Shown: positions 1 to 7,555 of the stretch, in pieces
How the letters are laid out: every line of letters begins with the position of its first letter
Numbering within the stretch: position 1 is the stretch's first letter
Assembly: GCA_021800645.1 (NCBI GenBank)
Contig: JAJYYT010000017.1
Location: 3,017-13,761 of the forward strand
From: Actinomycetes bacterium
GTDB taxonomy: Bacteria; Actinomycetota; Acidimicrobiia; Acidimicrobiales; RAAP-2
Direction of reading: 5' to 3'
Length of the DNA: 10,745 nt
The notes under the pieces: generated by a model
Seen by the model: only the letters and a program-made list of their open reading frames with translations
Told to the model about the DNA's origin: nothing
Database searches by the model: none
Made by a program: the position numbers and the translations under genes

Positions 1-29
1 GCTACCAGCTCGTGGACGAGCCCTCCTGA
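1..29 (+). CDS. C-terminal end of an unidentified plus-strand gene (partial)
   Basis: Reading from base 3, the plus strand gives YQLVDEPS followed by TGA at 27-29, directly before a hairpin. The tail is reminiscent of the C-termini of OmpR/KdpE-type winged-helix response regulators, which often end in G-Y-R/Q-L-V plus a few residues. A KdpE gene next to kdpC would make biological sense, although it would here converge on the kdp operon rather than lie within it. Eight residues cannot identify a family, and the fragment could be chance. Sequence to the left of the window would settle it. Confidence 0.3.
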
Positions 30-49
30 GCACTGCCGGTCGGCAGCTC
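28..49. terminator. Hairpin between converging genes, possible terminator
   Basis: The arms CTGCC (33-37) and GGCAG (42-46) pair around a GGTC loop. The stem continues as GAG (28-30) with CTC (47-49) across a two-base CA bulge. It begins at the stop codon of the plus-strand fragment and lies 29 bp beyond the kdpC stop. No T-tract follows on either strand, so intrinsic termination is uncertain; in a GC-rich actinobacterium, U-poor hairpins are still plausible terminators. Confidence 0.35.
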
Positions 50-77
50 GCCAGGTGATCGGCGCGGCCTGCGACGC

Positions 78-665
78 TCAGCGCCGCAGGTGCGCGAGCG
101 CCTCGTTCAGCCGAAGGACCACGATGTACGGCGAACCGAGGAACCCGAGCTGGGCGCCGTGGGTCTCCTGGCGGATGAGCCTGCGCAGCCGCGACGCAGA
201 GACTCCCGTCGCCTTCGCCACCATTGGGATCTGCGCGATCGCGTCCGCCGGGGTGATATCAGGTGTGAGGCCGCTCCCCGACGTCGTCACGAGGTCCGTC
301 GTCGGGTCGACACCCACCGCGTGCCACGCGACCACGAGCGCGTGCACCTCCTTCACCAGCGCCTCCGATCGCGGGCCCAGGTTGGTGGCGCCCGATTCGC
401 CCCGCCTTCCTGTCGCGACGAGCGGGTCGTCCGCATCGGGGCGCCCGTGGAACCACTGCGGGTCGAGGATCTTCGTGGTGGAGTAGCCGTTCCAGTTCTG
501 GCCGATCAGCGTCGAGCCGTTCTTCGTGAGCGAGCCGTCGGCCTGGTGGCGGAAGAAGAGTTGCGCGACGCCGGTCCCCACCAGCACGTAGGCGAAGCCG
601 AAGACCGCCGTGAAGACGACGATCGCGCTCACGGCGCGCCGGAGGTGCAACAATGCCCTGCTCAC
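78..665 (-). CDS. kdpC: Potassium-transporting ATPase subunit KdpC
   Basis: KdpC is the single-span accessory subunit of the KdpFABC potassium pump; in the family it stabilises the complex and affects ATP binding by KdpB. The 195-aa product has one N-terminal membrane segment (about residues 11-36), then the family blocks GSTLIGQ (50-56), GRPDADD (74-80), NLGP (95-98), VTTSGSGL (126-133) and a C-terminal LGFLGSP...VVLRLNEAL block. I chose GTG at 665 because it gives a length close to the usual ~190 aa and puts the membrane helix near the N-terminus; AGGG sits 4 nt upstream. The frame stays open to a TTG at 728, but the extra 21 residues would be encoded by a 14-bp repeat and are not KdpC-like. 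Odd point: the usual SGLDPHIS reads SGLTPDIT here. Last gene of the operon. Confidence 0.93.
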   Translation of the reverse strand: MSRALLHLRRAVSAIVVFTAVFGFAYVLVGTGVAQLFFRHQADGSLTKNGSTLIGQNWNGYSTTKILDPQWFHGRPDADDPLVATGRRGESGATNLGPRSEALVKEVHALVVAWHAVGVDPTTDLVTTSGSGLTPDITPADAIAQIPMVAKATGVSASRLRRLIRQETHGAQLGFLGSPYIVVLRLNEALAHLRR

Positions 666-722
666 GATGCCCTGCTCACGATGGTCTGCTGATGCTGGCC
701 TGCTCGCAATGGCCTGCTCACG
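653..722. repeat. Tandem repeat, five 14-bp units, at the kdpB-kdpC junction
   Basis: Five consecutive 14-bp units fill 653-666, 667-680, 681-694, 695-708 and 709-722. The first two are identical (plus strand ATGCCCTGCTCACG), the fifth has one mismatch, and the third and fourth are more diverged. On the coding (minus) strand each good unit reads CGTGAGCAGGGCAT, which carries both a GTG start and an AGCAGGG ribosome-binding-like stretch. Because 14 is not a multiple of three, successive GTGs fall in different frames: only the one at 665 is in the kdpC frame, those at 679 and 721 are not. The array occupies nearly all of the 69 bp between the kdpB stop and the kdpC start. Confidence 0.9.
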
Positions 723-734
723 GCGCAAATCCTC

Positions 735-2836
<2,102 letters not shown>

Positions 2837-2840
<4 letters not shown>

Positions 2841-4585
2841 CGTAGCCCCACCACGCGTGCGAGCAGGAGGCCGGCGTGCCCGAGCACGACCACCACCGAG
2901 TAGAACCGGTGGCTCAGGGCTGTCGCGATCGGCCCGAGCGCGACCGCGGGGAAGAACGTGAGGCCCCCCACGATGAGGATCACGCCGATCACCAGCCCGA
3001 CGAACATCGTGCTGTCCGTGCGGAACGTGCCCTCCGACGTGGGCACGACGCCCTTTTTGCAGAGCCCGCCCGCCAACGCGAGGCTCGGCACGATGACCCC
3101 GAACCGGCCCAGCAGCATCGCGACCGCACCGGTGACGTTGTAGAACGCGTGGTTGCCTGTGAGCCCCGCCATCGCCGAGCCGTTGTTGTTCGCCTGGGAG
3201 GTGAAGGCGTAGAGGATCTCGCTGAACCCATGGGGTCCAGCGTTGAGCGGACCGGCCCTCCCGGCATGGATCGACACCGCGATGCCGGTCAGCACGAGCA
3301 CGACGACGGGCATCACGAGAATGCCCAGCCCCGCGAGCTTCACCTCCCTCGCCTGGATCTTCTTGCCCAGGTACTCCGGCGTCCTGCCGATCATGAGGCC
3401 ACCGATGAACACCGCCACGATCGCGAACAAAAGGATCGTGTAGAGCCCGCTGCCCACCCCTCCGGGGGAAACCTCCCCGAGCATCATGCCGCTCAGCGCA
3501 CCGAACCCGGCCATCGCGTTGAACGAGTCGATGGAGCTGTCGACGCCGCCATTGGAGGTCTGGGTGTTCGCCACGTCGAACAGCGCGCTCGAGGTGTCGC
3601 CGAAGCGCACGTTGGTGCCCTCCATGTTCCCGGTGGGCTGCGCGCTGACTCCGGCCGCAGCGACCGCCGGGTTCGGTCGGTGCTCGGCGTAGGAGCTGAA
3701 GCCGACCCAGACGCCGAAGATGACCACCATCGCAGCGAGCAGCGCAGCACCCTGGCGGACGCTGCCCGCCATCTTGCCGAAGGTGTAGGTGAGCGCGAAG
3801 GGGATCGACAGGGTGCACCAGATGTAGAGAAGGTTCGTGAGCGCGGTCGGGTTCTCGAAGGGATGGGCCAGATCGGCGTTGAAGAACCCCCCGCCGTTGG
3901 TGCCCAGCTGCATGATCGACCCCATGAAGGCCACGGGTCCGCGGGGAATGGTCTGGGTCACCCCGTTCAGCGCGTCGTGGACGGTCACCGGCCCCGCCAG
4001 CGTCTGCACGGCGCCCTGGCTCACGAGGACGACCCCCACGACGAAGGCGATCGGCAGCAGGATGTACAGCAGACACCGGGTGATGTCCACCCAGAAGTTC
4101 CCGATGGTCTCCGAGCCCCTGCGGGTGAGGCCTCGCACGACCGCGACCGCCACCGCGATGCCGACCGCGGCGCTCACGAACTGCTGCACCGTGAGCACGC
4201 CGATCTGGGAGAAGTACGACATCGTCGTCTCGCCGCCGTAGTTCTGCCAATTCGTGTTCGTGACGAACGAGACGATCGTGTTGAAGCTGAGCGCGGGCGG
4301 GACGGCTCCCAGGCGCTGGGGGTCGAGCGGCAGGGAGCCCTGGACGCGCAGGAGCAGGTACCCGAACGCAAGGAACAGCCCGGAGAAGACGACGAGCGAG
4401 CTCGCGTAGCGCTTCCAGGTCTGCTCGTGTGCGGGGTCCGTCCTGAGCAGTCGATAGAAGGGGCGTTCCACCCAGGAGAGGAAGCGGACCCGGCCGTCGA
4501 AGACGGCCTCCATGTAGGAGCCCAAGTACCGCCAGGTGAACGCCAGCACGACGACGAGGGCCACGATGGTCCAGAAGAAGCCCAC
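2837..4585 (-). CDS. kdpA: Potassium-transporting ATPase potassium-binding subunit KdpA
   Basis: KdpA is the channel-like subunit that binds K+ from outside the cell. The 582-aa product is a multi-span membrane protein with the four filter loops of the family: [11 protein letters not shown] (109-119), [10 protein letters not shown] (228-237) followed by [14 protein letters not shown] (343-350) and NNNGSAM (466-472). The third loop differs from the common S-T/C-G-A-V wording by N and G. GTG at 4585 is supported by a strong GAGGAGG site (4593-4599) 7 nt upstream, just after the kdpF stop. The usual C-terminus, [10 protein letters not shown], ends near residue 553, and about 29 residues follow, including a hydrophobic [15 protein letters not shown] stretch that might form another helix. 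Family members are usually near 560 aa. The stop overlaps the kdpB start. Confidence 0.96.
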
Positions 4586-4592
4586 GGGCTCG

Positions 4593-4599
4593 CCTCCTC
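4593..4599 (-). promoter_or_regulatory. Strong ribosome-binding site of kdpA
   Basis: The minus strand reads GAGGAGG, 7 nt before the GTG at 4585. It fixes the kdpA start and overlaps the kdpF stop codon (4598-4600), so the ribosome finishing kdpF is already at the kdpA site. It is the clearest ribosome-binding site in the operon. Confidence 0.8.
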
Positions 4600-4687
4600 A
4601 GAACCACTCGGGCTTGAAGAGCGCGAGGGCGACGTAGACGAACACAGCGATCGCCACCGCGAGGAGGACGCCCTCGACGACGCTCAT
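4598..4687 (-). CDS. kdpF: Potassium-transporting ATPase subunit KdpF
   Basis: KdpF is a one-helix peptide that stabilises the KdpFABC complex in the membrane. This 29-aa ORF starts [16 protein letters not shown] and ends ALFKPEWF; a single hydrophobic helix spans about residues 5-23, and the ending resembles the common L-x-x-P/A-E-x-F terminus of the family. Its length is typical (29-30 aa). ATG at 4687 overlaps the stop of the preceding mini-ORF in an ATGA arrangement, and the stop abuts the kdpA ribosome-binding site. It is too short for most gene callers, but position, length and ending agree. Confidence 0.88.
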   Translation of the reverse strand: MSVVEGVLLAVAIAVFVYVALALFKPEWF

Positions 4688-4767
4688 ACCCGATCGAGCG
4701 CCCAGATCAGTCCGAGCATGACGGCGAGGAACCCCGCGAAGCCGACCAGCGCGAGAAGATCACCCAT
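4684..4767 (-). CDS. Predicted 27-aa membrane mini-protein preceding kdpF
   Basis: ATG at 4767 opens a 27-residue frame beginning [13 protein letters not shown] and ending GLIWALDRV, nearly all one hydrophobic helix with a charged Asp-Arg end. Its stop overlaps the kdpF start (ATGA), the arrangement expected of translationally coupled genes. I believe similar short peptides with an (C/L)-(D/E)-R-L/V-like end occur ahead of kdpF in other bacteria, where they are usually left unannotated, but I cannot verify this. A role as an extra small subunit or as a leader controlling kdpF translation is inference. No clear Shine-Dalgarno sequence precedes it. It would be the first gene of the operon. Confidence 0.6.
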   Translation of the reverse strand: MGDLLALVGFAGFLAVMLGLIWALDRV

Positions 4768-4773
4768 GCGCCC

Positions 4774-4838
4774 AGTCAAACCCGGCACACGTCAACACGC
4801 CGTCAAATTGCCTCGCCTTCGCATCAACACGGCGTGAA
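4774..4838. promoter_or_regulatory. Repeated TTGA(C/T) elements in the divergent kdp control region
   Basis: The 86 bp between the kdp operon and the plus-strand gene at 4854 contain four copies of a minus-strand TTGA(C/T) element: 4774-4779, 4790-4795, 4801-4806 and 4822-4827. Two lie in a longer direct repeat, plus strand TCAACACG(C/G)CGT(C/G)AA, at 4792-4806 and 4824-4838, matching 13 of 15 bases and 32 bp apart, about three helical turns. OmpR-family regulators such as KdpE bind direct repeats spaced about one turn apart, so this is a candidate operator. No convincing -10 for the kdp direction was found. Confidence 0.45.
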
Positions 4839-4846
4839 CGTAGGCT
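4818..4846 (+). promoter_or_regulatory. Candidate promoter for a leaderless transcript
   Basis: TTCGCA (4818-4823), a 17-bp spacer and TAGGCT (4841-4846) resemble a sigma-70-type promoter with the actinobacterial -10 form TANNNT. The ATG at 4854 begins 8 nt after the -10, where transcription would start, and there is no Shine-Dalgarno sequence, so a leaderless mRNA is expected. The second copy of the 15-bp direct repeat (4824-4838) lies exactly in the spacer, so a protein bound there could block this promoter. Confidence 0.45.
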
Positions 4847-4853
4847 CTCGCCC

Positions 4854-5384
4854 ATGCGCACCCGGCGGCGGCCGATCCTGTGGCTGCTCTGGCCGCTGCC
4901 CCGTCTCCTCGCGGCCCTCGTGCTGGTCGCCTTCGCCGCGTGGGAGGGGCTCCAGGGACGCTACACGGCGGCGTCGCACGCGAGCATCCTCGCCGCGGTC
5001 GCCGTGGTGCTGGCACTTGCGCTCGTCGCGGGCAGGGGCCGCCAGCACGAGCGCAGCCGGACCTGGGTGCGCGACGCAATCCGTGGTCTGCGCGGAGAGC
5101 TGCCCGGCGGGCGGGCGAGCCCGCCGACCGTGGTCGGCACGCTCGTGTGGGTGCTGCTCATCGCGGCAACCATCGGCTGGGACCTGACCAGCTTCGTGGA
5201 ACAAAAGCACACCCTCCCGACCTTCAGCCGCCTCGCCGGCAGCGTCACCGATCACCACTGGGGACGGGCGCTCCTCTTCGCCGTATGGCTCCTCGTCGGT
5301 CTCTACCTCGCGCTCGGATGGCGGCTGCCGGCACGCGGAGAGCCGGACCGTCGCTCGACACCTCCCGAGGGCGGCGCCCAGTGA
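4854..5384 (+). CDS. Four-helix membrane protein, family not recognised
   Basis: This 176-aa product has a basic N-terminus (MRTRRRP) and four predicted membrane segments at about residues 8-29, 43-60, 91-110 and 137-156, with an Arg-rich cytoplasmic-type loop (about 61-88) and a hydrophilic tail. I do not recognise a catalytic motif. The DLTSFVEQKHTLPTFSRL stretch (108-125) followed by TDHHWGR, between helices 3 and 4, is the most distinctive part. It is divergent from the kdp operon across a short shared control region, and its stop overlaps the next start (GTGA), so the two downstream genes are probably translated together. A partner or regulator role for potassium transport is only suggested by position. 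Confidence 0.75.
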   Translation: MRTRRRPILWLLWPLPRLLAALVLVAFAAWEGLQGRYTAASHASILAAVAVVLALALVAGRGRQHERSRTWVRDAIRGLRGELPGGRASPPTVVGTLVWVLLIAATIGWDLTSFVEQKHTLPTFSRLAGSVTDHHWGRALLFAVWLLVGLYLALGWRLPARGEPDRRSTPPEGGAQ

Positions 5385-5575
5385 CGGTCGGGGCGGTGGT
5401 CTGGGCTGTCATCGGCGCGGGGTGGGCGGCATGGCTGGTCGTGACCTGCGTCGTGCGCCGGCTGCCGGGGATCGGCTCGGTCGTGCACGCGATCTGCGGC
5501 TCGTGGCTCGGGCGGCTGCTCGCCCTCGCAGCGTGGGCCGAAGCAGGATGGCACCTCTTCGGGCAGCGACCTTGA
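5381..5575 (+). CDS. Small membrane protein, DUF6186-like
   Basis: GTG at 5381 overlaps the previous stop (GTGA) and opens a 64-aa frame. It has an N-terminal hydrophobic helix (about residues 3-24), a basic turn (VVRRLPG), and a second hydrophobic segment (about 42-60) ending in AEAGWHLF. The Trp-rich end with G-W-H-L/F-F is reminiscent of actinobacterial DUF6186 proteins of similar length; I give this from memory and moderate certainty. No function is known to me for that family. The overlap with the upstream gene argues that the pair forms one unit, perhaps a small membrane complex. No alternative start fits better. Confidence 0.7.
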   Translation: MTVGAVVWAVIGAGWAAWLVVTCVVRRLPGIGSVVHAICGSWLGRLLALAAWAEAGWHLFGQRP

Positions 5576-5615
5576 GCGCGTCTCTACGGTCTGGACGTGC
5601 CGAGGACGCAGGGTG

Positions 5616-5643
5616 CTTCCCGGGACGCCTGAGCCCCGGGAGG
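5616..5643. terminator. Hairpin between converging genes, possible bidirectional terminator
   Basis: CTTCCCGGG (5616-5624) pairs with CCCGGGAGG (5635-5643) around a 10-base loop, nine pairs with one G-T wobble. It lies in the 100-bp gap between the plus-strand gene ending at 5575 and the minus-strand gene ending at 5676, where termination in both directions is expected. There is no T-tract. The rest of the gap holds nothing I recognise. Confidence 0.4.
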
Positions 5644-5675
5644 GCTTCGACCGGCCCGGCTGCTCCCCGACGCTT

Positions 5676-6197
5676 CTATGCCTGAGCGACCGGCGGTGTG
5701 TGCCCGCTGAAGGAGCCGTGCTCCTGGGCGTCGTGGAGCCCAAGGCGCGCCTCGCGCTCGAGCCGTTCCCGGCGCCGAGGGACGACGATCGACTCGTTGC
5801 GCACGTGGACGAACCACGCAGTCGTCGCGAGAAAGCCCTGGATGCCCAGGCCGACGAAACCGAGGAAGATGAGCAACCCGAGCGTGAGGTACGCGTTGTT
5901 CGGGCCCACCGAGCGCTTCCCGAGGATCCAGGTGATGAGCGCCATGACGAAGAGCTCGAGCCCCCACCACGAGCTGGCCGCGATCACTGCGGCGCGAGCC
6001 GTGCGGGCGTAACCTCCGGAGAGCGATCGCAGCGAGCCTGGGATCACGGCCCCGCCGATCGCGAGGAAGACGGCGACGACGCCGGCGGCCACCACCCCCG
6101 GCCACCACGCGTCCACGTACACGGCCAGCGTTGCGAAGGACATCGCGCACGCGAAGACGAGGGTCATCCCGATCAGCGTCAGGTACAGCTTCCGCAC
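5676..6197 (-). CDS. Four-helix membrane protein, function unknown
   Basis: This 173-aa protein has four predicted membrane helices (about residues 5-27, 31-53, 67-92 and 103-129) and a charged C-terminal tail of about 40 residues (RRRERLEREAR and on) that is probably cytoplasmic. GTG at 6197 is supported by GAGGTGA (6205-6211), 7 nt upstream. No catalytic or metal-binding motif is visible, and I do not recognise the family. It follows the Fur-family gene on the same strand, with 90 bp between them that include an 8-bp hairpin, so it may have its own transcript. Helix 3 contains SSWWGLELFVMALITW, with an unusual Trp pair and an acidic residue. Confidence 0.75.
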   Translation of the reverse strand: MRKLYLTLIGMTLVFACAMSFATLAVYVDAWWPGVVAAGVVAVFLAIGGAVIPGSLRSLSGGYARTARAAVIAASSWWGLELFVMALITWILGKRSVGPNNAYLTLGLLIFLGFVGLGIQGFLATTAWFVHVRNESIVVPRRRERLEREARLGLHDAQEHGSFSGHTPPVAQA

Positions 6198-6204
6198 CGT
6201 TTCT

Positions 6205-6211
6205 TCACCTC
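6205..6211 (-). promoter_or_regulatory. Ribosome-binding site fixing the GTG start at 6197
   Basis: The minus strand reads GAGGTGA, separated from GTG at 6197 by 7 nt. It is the main support for that start, since no ATG lies nearby in frame. Confidence 0.65.
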
Positions 6212-6231
6212 GTGTCCTTGTCCTTGAGCCT

Positions 6232-6258
6232 GTCCCGGCCGGAGCCGGGCGCCGGGAC
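6232..6258. terminator. Perfect 8-bp inverted repeat downstream of the Fur-family gene
   Basis: GTCCCGGC (6232-6239) and GCCGGGAC (6251-6258) form a perfect stem with an 11-base GC-rich loop. It lies 30-56 bp past the stop of the Fur-family gene on the minus strand and 35-61 bp before the next start. It could terminate or attenuate transcription into the membrane-protein gene. No T-run follows; instead a TCCTTG hexamer is repeated in tandem (6215-6226). Confidence 0.4.
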
Positions 6259-6287
6259 GCTCCGATCCCTGCCGGAACAAGCTTGCC

Positions 6288-6779
6288 CTACCCGGGTTCT
6301 CCGGTCACATTCGCAAGGCAGTCGGCACAGCGGCCGAGGATGGCGAAGTGCCGAGGATCGATCGCGAAGCCGTACCGGTCCGCCGCGGCCCGGGCGAGGC
6401 CGGCGAAGAGCTCTTCGGGCGCCTCGAACCGCCGCCCGCAGCGCTCGCACACCAAATGCGCGTGGGCGCTCCCCGCGAGCTGGTAGGTGGCAGGACCGTG
6501 ACCGAGGTGGGTGTGGACGATCACGCCCAGCCGTTCCAGCTCCTCCAAGTTCCGATAGACCGTGGACAGATGGACGTCGGGCGCTCGCAATTGGACGGCC
6601 GCGGCCAGGTCCTCGACCGAGCGGTGATCGCGTGACTCGAAGAGCACCTCGATGAGGACTCGCCTCGATGGGGTGGCCCGGCCCCCGCTCGCCCGCACGA
6701 GGGCGAGCACTTCGTCGACGGAGGACGGTGCGGGCTCGAGCGACTGGGACGGTGCGCCGGCGGCAGGGCTGGTCACCAT
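6288..6779 (-). CDS. Fur-family metal-dependent transcriptional regulator
   Basis: Fur-family proteins sense iron, zinc, peroxide or other metals and repress target genes. The 163-aa product has an N-terminal winged helix (about residues 21-90), with the recognition segment VHLSTVYRNLEELERLGVI (69-87) typical of the family, and a C-terminal metal and dimer domain with HLGHGPATYQL (91-101), HAHLVCERC (106-114) and CADC (151-154). The two Cys pairs (111/114, 151/154) are the usual structural zinc site; His89, His91, His106, His108 and Glu residues near 118-123 are candidate sensor ligands. I cannot choose between Fur, Zur, PerR and Mur from this. It lies 45 bp after the O-methyltransferase gene. 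ATG at 6779 is followed at once by an in-frame GTG (6776), either of which could be used. Confidence 0.92.
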   Translation of the reverse strand: MVTSPAAGAPSQSLEPAPSSVDEVLALVRASGGRATPSRRVLIEVLFESRDHRSVEDLAAAVQLRAPDVHLSTVYRNLEELERLGVIVHTHLGHGPATYQLAGSAHAHLVCERCGRRFEAPEELFAGLARAAADRYGFAIDPRHFAILGRCADCLANVTGEPG

Positions 6780-6824
6780 CCCCAGGCTAGGCGCCGCCGC
6801 GGGCGAGCTCGACCCGCTCGGAGC

Positions 6825-7493
6825 TCAGCGCGTCACGAGCGCGACCGCGAAGCCATCGTAGCCCTTCGAGCCCACGGTCTGGATCGCGGTCCCGACCAGA
6901 CGAGGTTCTTCGCCCATCAGCTCCAGCGCACGCCGGACCCCCTCGGTTGTGGGGTCTTGCGAGCCGGCCTCGAGGATCTTCCCGTCGCGCACCACGTTGT
7001 CCACGACGACGAGCGTCCCGGGCCTCGCCAGCCGGAGCGCCCAACGGAGGTACTCCGGGTAGGTCCGCTTGTCCGCATCGACGAAGACGAGATCGAAGGG
7101 GCCACGACCCTCCTCCTCGATCCTCGCGAGGGATTCCAGCGCGGGACCGAGCCTGAGCTCGACCACGCCGTCCACACCTGCGCGCGAGAAGTTCCGCCGA
7201 GCCACCTCGGCGTGGTGGGAGTCGAGCTCGAGGGTCACCACCGAGCCGCCCGCGGGCACCGCACGGGCCATCCAGATGGTGCTGTACCCCGCGAGGGTCC
7301 CGATCTCGAGCACCCGGCGCGCGCCGATGGCCCGTACCAGGACGTGGAGGAGCATGCCCTGCGGAGGCGACACGCCGATCTGCGGCAGCCCCGCGTCGTC
7401 TGCGGCGCGCAGCGTCTCCTCGAAGACCGGGTCCTGCGGCAGGAGCGTGCCGGTGAAGAAGCGGTCCACGTCTTGCCAGATGGTGTCGTCCAT
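6825..7493 (-). CDS. SAM-dependent O-methyltransferase (CCoAOMT/COMT-like)
   Basis: The 222-aa length and motifs match the cation-dependent O-methyltransferase family (caffeoyl-CoA O-methyltransferase-like), which methylates catechol-type hydroxyls. Visible features are SAM motif I VLEIGTLAGYST (61-72), the acidic end of strand 2 TLELD (87-91), FVDADKRTYPEYL (137-149), whose Asp and Lys correspond to metal and catalytic positions, and VVVDNVVRDGKI (162-173), whose Asp-Asn completes the metal site. The substrate cannot be told. ATG at 7493 fits the family start; no good ribosome-binding site precedes it. It sits 54 bp after the MFS gene and 45 bp before the Fur-family gene, all on the minus strand, suggesting co-transcription. 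It could act on a phenolic compound that the transporter exports; that is inference. Confidence 0.93.
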   Translation of the reverse strand: MDDTIWQDVDRFFTGTLLPQDPVFEETLRAADDAGLPQIGVSPPQGMLLHVLVRAIGARRVLEIGTLAGYSTIWMARAVPAGGSVVTLELDSHHAEVARRNFSRAGVDGVVELRLGPALESLARIEEEGRGPFDLVFVDADKRTYPEYLRWALRLARPGTLVVVDNVVRDGKILEAGSQDPTTEGVRRALELMGEEPRLVGTAIQTVGSKGYDGFAVALVTR

Positions 7494-7533
7494 GGCCCAT
7501 TCGTAGCCGATCGGCGTCCCGGCGCGCCGGCAG

Positions 7534-7555
7534 CCGTCAGCCCTCCGTCAGCCCT
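7534..7555. repeat. Perfect 11-bp tandem duplication at the end of the MFS gene
   Basis: CCGTCAGCCCT occurs twice in a row, at 7534-7544 and 7545-7555. The second copy contains the stop codon of the minus-strand MFS gene (7548-7550), and the first repeats a TGA in another frame just past it. Probably a replication-slippage duplication without effect on the protein. Confidence 0.85.

Noticed and set aside
666..728. TTG at 728 as the kdpC start
   Set aside because: It adds 21 residues encoded by the 14-bp repeat, with no family resemblance; GTG at 665 gives the normal length.
2841..4607. Extension of the kdpB frame through the whole of kdpA
   Set aside because: The open frame upstream of 2840 is an out-of-frame reading of kdpA with Arg/Gly-rich, non-protein-like text. 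The GTGA overlap at 2837-2840 gives a natural kdpB start.
2876..4837. A very long open frame on the plus strand opposite kdpA, and similar long frames opposite kdpB (1797-2903) and the MFS gene (6957-8585)
   Set aside because: These are Arg/Asp/His/Glu-rich, low in hydrophobic residues and lie antisense to clear family genes. Such frames are expected in GC-rich coding DNA.
6780..6795. TAGCCT just upstream of the Fur-family start as a leaderless promoter
   Set aside because: No matching -35 hexamer at 16-18 bp and only 4 nt to the ATG (7 to the following GTG); too weak to list.
7494..7510. TACGAA before the O-methyltransferase start as a -10 element
   Set aside because: It lacks the final T of TANNNT and a -35; the gene probably shares the MFS transcript.
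7519..7530. Perfect 12-bp palindrome CCGGCGCGCCGG between the MFS and methyltransferase genes
   Set aside because: It has no loop, no T-tract and consists only of G and C, so chance in a GC-rich gap is likely.
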